Position numbers and translations under genes: made by a program. Positions 1 through 5,670 of a DNA stretch of 5,684 bases are shown in pieces (the first letter of the stretch is position 1; each line of letters starts with the position of its first letter). The notes beneath the pieces are model-generated. The model searched no databases, was not told where the DNA came from, and saw only the letters and a list, made by a program, of their open reading frames with translations. The stretch comes from an uncultured candidate division Zixibacteria bacterium (GTDB taxonomy: Bacteria > Zixibacteria > MSB-5A5 > GN15 > FEB-12), in assembly GCA_913009765.1 (NCBI GenBank), contig CAJVYT010000291.1, positions 1 to 5,684 on the forward strand. Reading direction: 5' to 3'.

Positions 1-96
1 TGTTCAGCGATAGCACAAGGAGCAGATGACTACACAGGTCATAAGTGAGACTGGAGTTCAGCCGTGTGATCTTCCGATCTCCAGTGTTTTTTTTGT
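1..96. other. Degraded Illumina adapter copy plus junk (artefact)
   Basis: This stretch is not biological. Bases 47-80 match the 34-nt Illumina index-adapter (read 2 primer) sequence with three mismatches. Bases 16-46 resemble, with several errors, the P7 flow-cell sequence followed by an index. The span 16-80 is 65 nt against the expected 66 nt, so it looks like a whole but error-rich adapter. Bases 1-15 and 81-96 (the latter with a run of eight T) match nothing I recognise and lie outside or between adapter copies. Any ORF reading through here is spurious. Confidence 0.9.
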
Positions 97-162
97 CAAG
101 CAGAAGACGGCATACGAGATATATCAGTGTGACTGGAGTTCAGACGTGTGCTCTTCCGATCT
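97..162 (+). other. Intact Illumina P7 index adapter (artefact)
   Basis: Bases 97-120 are an exact P7 flow-cell sequence, 121-128 (ATATCAGT) are in the index position, and 129-162 are an exact read 2 primer site ending in CTCTTCCGATCT. The order P7, index, read 2 primer, insert is the standard library layout, so the real insert starts at 163. Translation of this adapter gives the well-known contaminant peptide pieces SSRRRHTRY and VQTCALPI. A database protein carrying them is an artefact. Confidence 0.98.
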
Positions 163-169
163 TTAACAT

Positions 170-856
170 TTATACTGTTTTATCCTCAGATTTTGTCTTT
201 ATATCTTTAGACGTTAATTGTCCGATAATTGTTTCGCTTCCGAATACTCGATCACCTGCTTTGATAGTGATTGATGCATCAGACGGTACAAATAATTCTG
301 TACGGGAACCAAACCGAATCATACCAAACCGGTCTCCTATAGTGACAGAATCACCTTTTTTAATATTGCAGACAATACGACGGGCAATGATTCCGGCTAT
401 CTGCTTAAAAATAATTTTTTCACCTGTTTTAGTAGTCATGCCTATTTCGGTCTGTTCGTTCAACTCCGATGCTTTGTCAACAGATGCTACGTGAAATTTG
501 CCGGGGTTATACTTTACATAATCTATCACACCATCAGCCGGAATTCTATTAACATGCACATCAAAGACAGAAAGAAATATCGAAATTTTAGTTGTATCAG
601 AACCTATAAATTCATGATGTCCGATATTTTCTACTGCCAAAACTTTACCGTCAGCAGGAGAAATTAAAAGTCCTTCTTTGTTAGTAAAAGTTCTATCGGG
701 GTCACGAAAAAAGTAAGTTACAAATAGAGTGAGAAAAGCAAAAGCTCCCGACAATATATATAATATAGTACTGTTAAAAACAGTCGAACAAACATACAAA
801 ACTACAGTCAACAAAAGAGCAAGAATTATAAATATATAACCTTCTTTTACAATCAT
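170..856 (-). CDS. psd: Phosphatidylserine decarboxylase, short pyruvoyl form
   Basis: Decarboxylates phosphatidylserine to phosphatidylethanolamine at the cytoplasmic membrane. The 228-residue product has two predicted N-terminal membrane segments (about 7-25 and 31-49), then the family motifs: FFRDPDR (49-55), SPADGKV (66-72), DVHVNR (99-104) and RFGSRTELFVP (181-191). By family knowledge the proenzyme cleaves itself between G183 and S184, turning S184 into the pyruvoyl group; D68 and H101 are the likely partners of this chemistry. The length matches the short soluble-core class rather than the ~320-residue E. coli type. The ATG lies in an ATGA overlap with the purB stop, which supports both this start and translational coupling. 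The TAA stop is followed immediately by another ATG (167-169), so a further gene, commonly pssA in such loci, may follow but is lost to the contig edge. The gene looks complete and intact. Confidence 0.95.
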   Translation of the reverse strand: MIVKEGYIFIILALLLTVVLYVCSTVFNSTILYILSGAFAFLTLFVTYFFRDPDRTFTNKEGLLISPADGKVLAVENIGHHEFIGSDTTKISIFLSVFDVHVNRIPADGVIDYVKYNPGKFHVASVDKASELNEQTEIGMTTKTGEKIIFKQIAGIIARRIVCNIKKGDSVTIGDRFGMIRFGSRTELFVPSDASITIKAGDRVFGSETIIGQLTSKDIKTKSEDKTV

Positions 857-2148
857 TTTTTAAAAACCCGTCTGAAAATTTTTGATACGTTTTTTGTATA
901 ATAATCAAGCCCAAAACAATCGTCGATTTCTTTTTCAGAGAGATATTTCAAAACTTCTTTGTCTTCTTTGAGAAGATTTTTAAAGAGTCCTTTACCGTCA
1001 TGTGCTGCCATAGCATTTCTTTGGACTAAGCGATAGGCTATATCTCTTGTTTCTACTTTTGTAGTTAATTTCAAAAGAAATCTTTGTGAGAAGACAACTC
1101 CGCCCTCAAAATAAATATTTTCAATCATCCGTTTTTCATTAACAACCAAACCTTTGAGCAGTTCGATAAATTTTTGTAAACCGTAATCAATAATTATGCA
1201 TGAGTCAGGAATGATAATTCTTTCAACCGAAGAGTGAGCAATATCACGTTCGTGCCAGAGCGGAATATTTTCCATCGCAGAGACAGAATACCCACGTACC
1301 AGTCGGGCTATACCGGTAATACGTTCGGCGGTAATTGGGTTTTTCTTGTGCGGCATTGCCGATGAACCTTTTTGCTTTTTGGAAAACCCTTCCATCATTT
1401 CATTTACTTCAGTTCTCTGAAGATGTCTGACTTCTGTGGCAAATTTTTCAAGAGATGAACCCAGTAAGGCAATAGCTGAAATAAAGGCAGCATGCCTGTC
1501 TCTCTGGATAACTTGAGTTGTGACTTCAGCAGGTTTTAAACCGAGTTCTTTGCATACTGCTTTTTCAATTTTCGGGTCTAAGTTGGCAAAGTTACCAACC
1601 GCACCGGAAATCATACCAACCGAGATTGATTCGGTGGCAGCAGAGAATCTTTCTTTGGCACGTGTTAATTCAGTATACCAGATAGCAAATTTGAGACCAA
1701 CTGTTGTCGGTTCGGCAAAAACACCATGTGAACGACCAATGCAGGGAGACATTTTATATTTTTCAGCCAGTTTTTTTATTTCTCTTAAAGCAAGTGTAAT
1801 TTTTTTATCGATAATAGCTGCCGCTTTTTTCATTTGAAGAGAAAGAGCTGTATCGAGCATATCTGATGATGTCATACCGTAGTGCAGATACTTGGCATCT
1901 TCACCGACATATTCAGAAACAGATGTCAAGAAAGCAATCACATCGTGGTTGACTTCCAGTTCGATTTCGTTTATACGGGCAACATCGAATTTTGCTTTTT
2001 TCGCAATGACTTTGTATGATTTCATCGGGATAATTTTAGCTTCCGCCATTGCTTTGGCAGCGGCAACTTCTACTTCTAACCAGCATTGGTATTTGCTTTG
2101 GTCAGACCAAATATGACCCATATCTTTTAGAGTATATCGTTCAATCAT
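853..2148 (-). CDS. purB: Adenylosuccinate lyase
   Basis: Cytoplasmic fumarase/aspartase-superfamily enzyme acting twice in purine synthesis: SAICAR to AICAR plus fumarate, and adenylosuccinate to AMP plus fumarate. The 431-residue product is full length for the B. subtilis-type PurB. Visible motifs are NHDVIAF (67-73, with H68), HYGMTSSD (89-96), GRSHGVFAEPTT (138-149, with H141) and the superfamily signature GSSAMPHKKNP (261-271) on the flexible catalytic loop. By family knowledge H141 is the general acid, H68 assists, and a serine of the SSAMP loop is the base; all are present. The start lies 1 nt after the transaldolase stop. There is no close Shine-Dalgarno match (AAAAAGG is about 14 nt upstream), so coupling to upstream translation is likely. 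The stop overlaps psd by 4 nt. No other purine gene is nearby. Confidence 0.97.
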   Translation of the reverse strand: MIERYTLKDMGHIWSDQSKYQCWLEVEVAAAKAMAEAKIIPMKSYKVIAKKAKFDVARINEIELEVNHDVIAFLTSVSEYVGEDAKYLHYGMTSSDMLDTALSLQMKKAAAIIDKKITLALREIKKLAEKYKMSPCIGRSHGVFAEPTTVGLKFAIWYTELTRAKERFSAATESISVGMISGAVGNFANLDPKIEKAVCKELGLKPAEVTTQVIQRDRHAAFISAIALLGSSLEKFATEVRHLQRTEVNEMMEGFSKKQKGSSAMPHKKNPITAERITGIARLVRGYSVSAMENIPLWHERDIAHSSVERIIIPDSCIIIDYGLQKFIELLKGLVVNEKRMIENIYFEGGVVFSQRFLLKLTTKVETRDIAYRLVQRNAMAAHDGKGLFKNLLKEDKEVLKYLSEKEIDDCFGLDYYTKNVSKIFRRVFKK

Positions 2149-2149
2149 C

Positions 2150-2794
2150 TTATTTATTTGCCTTTTTATAATCTGCTAAAAATGCTTTCAAACCTATATC
2201 GGTAAGAGGATGTTTAATAAGCTGTGAAATAACTTTAAGCGGCATGGTGACAACATCGGCACCGATAAGAGCGGCATCAACAACGTGCATTGGGTGCCTG
2301 ACAGAGGCAACTAAAACTTCGGTTGTAAAAGTGTAGTTATTATAAATTGTACAGATAGAATCAATTAATTCCATACCGTTTGTGGAGATGTCGTCTAAGC
2401 GACCAATAAACGGTGAAACATAGGTTGCTCCTGCTTTGGCAACAAGCAGTGCCTGCATTGGTGAAAATACCAAAGTAGCATTGGTCATAATACCTTGAAT
2501 TGAAAGAGCCTTGATAGCTTTGAGACCTTCCAAAATAGTCGGAATTTTCACAACAATATTATCGCCTATTTTCATCAGTTCTTCGGCTTCTTTCATCATA
2601 CCGTCAAAATCAGTTGCGATAACTTCAGCAGAAACGGGACCTTTGACAACTTTGCATATTTCTTGTAAGATTTCTTTATATGGTGCGGTTTCTTTGGCAG
2701 CCAAAGAGGGGTTGGTTGTAACACCATCTAAAACACCTAATGAAGCGGCTGTTTTGATTTCTTCTAAATTAGCGGTATCAATAAAAAATTTCAT
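2150..2794 (-). CDS. tal: Transaldolase, small TalC/Fsa-type
   Basis: Schiff-base aldolase of the small (~215-residue) transaldolase group, expected to move dihydroxyacetone units between sedoheptulose 7-phosphate and glyceraldehyde 3-phosphate in the non-oxidative pentose phosphate pathway. The 214-residue TIM-barrel protein starts [11 protein letters not shown] and has GVTTNPSL (24-31), VVKIP with the Schiff-base lysine K83, TNATLVFS (104-111), [16 protein letters not shown] (121-136) and [23 protein letters not shown] (163-185, the C-terminal signature). The group also contains fructose 6-phosphate aldolase (FSA). Two residues point to transaldolase: E57 in VSAEV, where FSA has Gln, and F129 in SPFIGR, where FSA has Tyr. 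The ATG lies 3 nt after the truA stop with an AAGGAA ribosome binding site inside the end of truA. The stop is 1 nt before purB. Transaldolase rather than FSA activity is inferred from these residues only. Confidence 0.93.
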   Translation of the reverse strand: MKFFIDTANLEEIKTAASLGVLDGVTTNPSLAAKETAPYKEILQEICKVVKGPVSAEVIATDFDGMMKEAEELMKIGDNIVVKIPTILEGLKAIKALSIQGIMTNATLVFSPMQALLVAKAGATYVSPFIGRLDDISTNGMELIDSICTIYNNYTFTTEVLVASVRHPMHVVDAALIGADVVTMPLKVISQLIKHPLTDIGLKAFLADYKKANK

Positions 2795-2797
2795 TCG

Positions 2798-3562
2798 TTA
2801 TTCCTTATCATATTCGACCGAAACAAGGTACAAACCTTGAGCCGGTGCGGTACTTGCAATTCTATAATCTGTAGAACTTTCTATAATATCTCTAAACGAT
2901 TCTAAAGTCAAGCTGGTCTTGTTATTATACTTTTTCAGCGAGGCTAAATCGACCATTGCTCCAACCATTGAGCGAATCATGCTGTGTAGGAAGCGGTTAC
3001 CTTTTATTTCAAAAATCGCCTGTTTTTTTTCAATTTTCCAATCAGCTGAATATATCGTACATAGATTGTTTTCTTTGCGTGAGGTTACGACACAAAAAGG
3101 GGCAAAATCATGCTCTCCTATAACATATTCTGCTGATTTGAGCAGAATATCAAAGTCAAGTTTTTCAGAGAATTCCCATCTGTAATCATAATAAAGGGCT
3201 GATTTTTCAAGCCCGATTATGTAGCGGTATACTTTTGAAAATGCATCAAAACGTGAGTGAAAATCAAGCGGCACTTCTGATGATGATTTTATACGAATAT
3301 CTTTTGGCAGATAGTAATTGAGAGCATCTTTGTATCTTGGCGGTTCAATGGTATGTTCAATAACAAAATTAGCTGTTTGTCCTAATGCATGTACACCGGC
3401 ATCAGTTCGTCCGGCAGCAGCGAGATTTATTTTTTGACCGGTTGTTTTAAACAGAGCATCCTGAATTGTGTCCTGAACAGTGACACCATTTATTTGCGAT
3501 TGCCAGCCGGAATAATTTGTTCCGTTATATTCTACTATTAGTTTTATATTTTTCTTATGCAT
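2798..3562 (-). CDS. truA: tRNA pseudouridine synthase A
   Basis: Converts uridines 38-40 in the tRNA anticodon stem-loop to pseudouridine; cytoplasmic, with no cofactor. The 254-residue product is full length. Motifs are YNGTNYSGWQ (12-21), AAGRTDAGVHALGQ (49-62) with the catalytic aspartate D54, RFDAFSKVYRY (104-114) with the conserved tyrosine Y112, GNRFLHSMIRSMVGAMVDL (188-206) and the C-terminal APAQGLYLVSVEY (239-251). All key residues of the family are present. The ATG is 1 nt after the ecfT stop, with a GGA four bases upstream as a modest ribosome binding site. The ecfT-truA pairing is familiar from Firmicutes, where it follows the ribosomal protein operon and the ECF ATPase genes; here the flanking genes differ. 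A perfect 10-bp inverted repeat lies inside the coding sequence (3125-3150). Confidence 0.97.
   Translation of the reverse strand: MHKKNIKLIVEYNGTNYSGWQSQINGVTVQDTIQDALFKTTGQKINLAAAGRTDAGVHALGQTANFVIEHTIEPPRYKDALNYYLPKDIRIKSSSEVPLDFHSRFDAFSKVYRYIIGLEKSALYYDYRWEFSEKLDFDILLKSAEYVIGEHDFAPFCVVTSRKENNLCTIYSADWKIEKKQAIFEIKGNRFLHSMIRSMVGAMVDLASLKKYNNKTSLTLESFRDIIESSTDYRIASTAPAQGLYLVSVEYDKE
2801..2806 (-). promoter_or_regulatory. Ribosome binding site for tal
   Basis: AAGGAA on the minus strand, six bases before the tal ATG, embedded in the last codons and stop of truA. It is the clearest Shine-Dalgarno sequence in the window and fixes the tal start. It also shows that the host uses classical Shine-Dalgarno initiation for at least some genes. 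Confidence 0.7.
3125..3150. repeat. Perfect 10-bp inverted repeat inside truA
   Basis: ATATTCTGCT (3125-3134) and AGCAGAATAT (3141-3150) are exact reverse complements around a 6-nt loop, GATTTG. No U-run follows on either strand, so it is not a terminator. It lies within truA codons for about residues 138-146 and could form an RNA hairpin in the message. Confidence 0.5.
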
Positions 3563-3563
3563 C

Positions 3564-4367
3564 TCATCCGATATAGTAATACAAAACAGTAATACATGAA
3601 ATAGTCAGAGTTAAAAAACTTATATCTATATAATTTAATAGATGTGTCGAATAAAACGAACGTGTTTTATGAGAGTCATATCCCCGTACCATTAGAGCAT
3701 CAGAAAGGTCATCTGCCCTTCTTATCGCAGAGTGAAAGAGTGGAATTATGAGTGATTTGAGATTAAGAATTTTTGAAATAAAAGAGCCAGAAAATTCGAC
3801 TCCTCGTATACGCTGGGCATTTATTATATTATGAAACTCTTCATATAAAATTGGAATGAAACGAAGTGAAATAAACAGAATTAAAGAAAAATCAGAGAGC
3901 GGAAATTTGAAGATTTTCAAAGGACGCAATAATTTGGTGGCAGCTTCAGCAATCTCTGACGGAGAGCAAGTCAATGTTATAAAAAAAGCGGCAGAAAGAA
4001 ATAACACAAGACGAAGTGAATAATAAAATGCCGCAGTAACAGCACCTTTATATAAAGAAATATTGAATAACGTAAAAAGAATCTCGGAATCTTTTCCTGA
4101 AAATAAAAGATGATAGCCTGAGGTAAACAGGATAAAAAAGAATAAGGGTTTAAGATTTTTTTTTGCTATATTTTTATCTACTCCTGAATAAAATAGAAAT
4201 ACTATTATGAGAAACAACATAGCTCCAGAAAACAGAAGTGAATCTGTGAAAAGCAGTATAATCAGCAGAAGCAAAATAGGCAGCACTTTTGCCCGAGTAT
4301 CAATTGCGTGCATATATGAAGACAACGGACGATATTGCCCTATCATAACCGGAATTTTTTGAAACAT
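3564..4367 (-). CDS. ecfT: EcfT/CbiQ-family ECF transporter transmembrane protein
   Basis: Transmembrane coupling subunit of an energy-coupling-factor (ECF) importer, which links ABC ATPases to a substrate-binding S protein for vitamin or metal uptake. The 267-residue product has the family N-terminus IGQYRPLSSYMHAIDTRAKVL (9-29), hydrophobic segments around 28-43, 45-63, 74-90, 108-132 and 246-266, and the conserved stretch LTCSPSEIAEA (132-142) to SLRFIPILYEE (167-177). The two coupling motifs that dock into the ATPases are seen as AQRIRG (184-189) and ALMVRGY (224-230). The arginines and glycines are kept, but the usual Ala of Ala-Arg-Gly is Ile or Val. No ATPase or S-component gene is in the window, so the substrate (cobalt, nickel, biotin, other vitamins) cannot be named. 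The start is chosen because it gives the usual short lead before GQY; no ribosome binding site precedes it, and a promoter sits immediately upstream. The next in-frame ATG (4346) also lacks one. Confidence 0.9.
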   Translation of the reverse strand: MFQKIPVMIGQYRPLSSYMHAIDTRAKVLPILLLLIILLFTDSLLFSGAMLFLIIVFLFYSGVDKNIAKKNLKPLFFFILFTSGYHLLFSGKDSEILFTLFNISLYKGAVTAAFYYSLRLVLFLSAAFFITLTCSPSEIAEAATKLLRPLKIFKFPLSDFSLILFISLRFIPILYEEFHNIINAQRIRGVEFSGSFISKILNLKSLIIPLFHSAIRRADDLSDALMVRGYDSHKTRSFYSTHLLNYIDISFLTLTISCITVLYYYIG

Positions 4368-4373
4368 ATCAAA

Positions 4374-4402
4374 AGTATAGTTTTAAAAACGTTCGCAGTC
4401 AA
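4374..4402 (-). promoter_or_regulatory. Sigma-70-like promoter upstream of ecfT
   Basis: Read on the minus strand, TTGACT (4397-4402) is followed by a 17-nt spacer and TATACT (4374-4379). Each hexamer matches the housekeeping consensus at five of six positions, and the spacing is optimal. It lies in the only real gap between genes. Counting seven bases from the end of the -10 box puts the transcription start at 4367, the A of the ecfT ATG, implying a leaderless message. The same bases also read TACTTTTG, which fits the Bacteroidetes -7 motif TAnnTTTG, so the sigma type depends on the host. It probably drives ecfT-truA-tal-purB-psd. Not experimentally supported. Confidence 0.6.
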
Positions 4403-4414
4403 CATTTTCTGAAG

Positions 4415-4428
4415 AAATAGCACTATTT
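4415..4428. repeat. Small inverted repeat upstream of the ecfT promoter
   Basis: On the minus strand this reads AAATAG-TG-CTATTT, a 6-bp perfect inverted repeat with a 2-nt centre, located 12 bp upstream of the -35 box. The loop is too short for an RNA terminator and no U-run follows. It could be a regulator site for the downstream operon. An AT-rich repeat of this size also occurs by chance, so the call is weak. Confidence 0.25.
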
Positions 4429-4438
4429 TGATTACTAA

Positions 4439-4588
4439 TTATTTATGATTTTTTTTCGTGATTTTTATTGCAGGACAATTACAGCAAGCAGATTTTGTCT
4501 TACGCTTTTTTAATAAATGATATATCAAATAAGAGACCGACAACACACACACAATAATAATTATTATATTTTGTAAACTTTCAGACAT
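4439..4588 (-). CDS. FeoB-associated Cys-rich small membrane protein
   Basis: A 49-residue protein with one hydrophobic segment (the IIIIIVCVLSVSYLIYHLL region), then a basic stretch KKRKTK and a C-terminal ACCNCPAIK cluster. This layout, directly behind feoB, is that of the FeoB-associated Cys-rich membrane proteins, thought to sit in the membrane with a cytosolic cysteine tail that helps Fe(II) transport; their exact role is not established. The cluster has three cysteines (CCxC) but lacks the further C-terminal cysteine often seen. Two adjacent ATG codons are possible starts. The one at 4588 (TGATG, 1-nt overlap with the feoB stop) has GGATAGG six bases upstream. The one at 4591 gives an ATGA overlap with only three bases of spacing, so I prefer 4588. 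A longer reading to 4684 only overlaps feoB and should not be used. The TAA stop is followed by the 71-bp promoter gap. Confidence 0.78.
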   Translation of the reverse strand: MSESLQNIIIIIVCVLSVSYLIYHLLKKRKTKSACCNCPAIKITKKNHK

Positions 4589-5670
4589 CATAAACCTATC
4601 CATGTTAAAAATTGATAACTTGCAAAAGCACCAATATATGCTAATACCGACATATAAGAAAAAATTACAATAGGGTAAATCCATCGACCGGTTTCCTGCT
4701 TAATAGTCACAAGAGTTGCAGCACATTGACAACAAAGAGCAAAAAATACCATGATAGAAATTGCCACTGCAACCGTAAATACCGGCTGACCAATTTTATC
4801 GCCGTCTTCCCATTTTGCCTGACGCATTTTATCAATAAGCGATGTTGATTCTTCATTCACATCAGTCCCAAGATTATAAATAGTACCTAAGACAGCAATA
4901 ATAACCTCACGGGCAGGGAATGATGCCAGGGCAGCCATTGTAATTTTCCAATCCCATCCAAGCGGTTTAAAAAGCGGTTCTATTTTTTTCCCAATTTTCC
5001 CTAGATATGAATTTCTAATCTGAGAACCGGCTGCCTCATTGGCAAGATTATCAATTTTTTTATGGGCAAGCAGATTAAACCTTTGGAATTCAGAATATCT
5101 GTCAATCACATCAGTATAGTCAAGATTCAGACCATAAATTTTAGTTATCATTGAATCTAAATTTTCTACTGATGTAAACTGGTCGATAGTCCTCATTATT
5201 TTATTGGCTCTTACTTTTCGTATATAGTCATAATCGACAACAATTTCATCAACATCAGCAATGGCTGATTTTTTATTCAATTCAATAGATTGTTCTATAC
5301 GTTTCTGTTTTGCTTGGAGATCTTCCAAATTACTTGCTGAATGAGGGTAATAACTTAATGCCCAAATAATAATTGTAATAGCCATGATAACAGTACCGGC
5401 TCGGATAACAAAATGTTTGGCACGGTTAAAAACTCTGATAAATACTGATCTCAGGGTAGGAATTTTGTACGACGGAAATTCCATCATAAAAGTTCCAACT
5501 TCAGATTTAAAAAATGTCTTCTTTAAGATAAAAGAAACAAATATGGCAACAACGATTCCAAGCAAATATAAAAGGGTAAGTACCAGACCTTGTAAATTAA
5601 CAACTCCATAATAAGATTTATAAGGAATAAATGCAGAAATCATGATAGCATACACCGGAAGCCGAGCAGA
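4588..5670 (-). CDS. feoB: Ferrous iron transporter FeoB, C-terminal part (5' truncated)
   Basis: The C-terminal 360 residues of FeoB, the GTP-dependent inner-membrane Fe(II) importer. The N-terminal G domain and first membrane segments lie beyond the contig edge. The frame is open to the adapter junction and begins with the diagnostic SARLPVY (1-7), so the GTG at 5655 is not a real start. Further hallmarks are FMMEFPSYKIPTLR (61-74), IEPLFKPLGWDWKI (230-243), FPAREV (251-256) with LGTIY (261-265) of the second Gate half, CCQCAATL (313-320) and ETGRW (326-330) before the last membrane helix. A polar, highly charged stretch of about 100 residues (113-215) separates the two membrane parts and is longer than in most FeoB proteins I know. 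It ends in EAAGSQIRNSYLG. The stop overlaps the small downstream gene, showing a feoB-partner unit. Whether feoA precedes feoB cannot be seen. Confidence 0.95.
   Translation of the reverse strand, partial: SARLPVYAIMISAFIPYKSYYGVVNLQGLVLTLLYLLGIVVAIFVSFILKKTFFKSEVGTFMMEFPSYKIPTLRSVFIRVFNRAKHFVIRAGTVIMAITIIIWALSYYPHSASNLEDLQAKQKRIEQSIELNKKSAIADVDEIVVDYDYIRKVRANKIMRTIDQFTSVENLDSMITKIYGLNLDYTDVIDRYSEFQRFNLLAHKKIDNLANEAAGSQIRNSYLGKIGKKIEPLFKPLGWDWKITMAALASFPAREVIIAVLGTIYNLGTDVNEESTSLIDKMRQAKWEDGDKIGQPVFTVAVAISIMVFFALCCQCAATLVTIKQETGRWIYPIVIFSYMSVLAYIGAFASYQFLTWIGL

Noticed and set aside
45..494. Plus-strand ORF of 149 residues
   Set aside because: Its first part is translated adapter and the rest is antisense to psd, which carries all Psd family motifs on the other strand.
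1520..2116. Plus-strand ORFs inside purB (and similar ones inside tal, truA and feoB)
   Set aside because: They are antisense shadows of well-supported minus-strand genes and show no recognisable domain.
2150..2794. Fructose 6-phosphate aldolase (fsa) instead of transaldolase
   Set aside because: The residues that separate the two, E57 and F129, are of transaldolase type; FSA would have Gln and Tyr. The evidence is residue-based only.
4380..4390. GTTTT-T-AAAAC near-palindrome in the promoter spacer
   Set aside because: Short and AT-rich in an AT-rich gap; too weak to call an operator.
4415..4438. Transcription terminator after the feo genes
   Set aside because: The only inverted repeat has a 6-bp AT-rich stem and a 2-nt loop with no U-run, so a terminator is not supported.
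4368..4438. Riboswitch (for example cobalamin or thiamine) before ecfT
   Set aside because: The gap is only 71 bp, the promoter fills its downstream half, and no conserved riboswitch core is visible.
4554..4567. 14-bp AT palindrome next to a short CA repeat
   Set aside because: It lies in the codons for the poly-Ile/Val membrane segment of the small FeoB partner, and low-complexity coding explains it.
4439..4684. 81-residue version of the FeoB-associated protein
   Set aside because: The extra N-terminal 32 residues overlap the end of feoB in another frame, and the ribosome binding site and stop-start overlap point to ATG 4588 or 4591.
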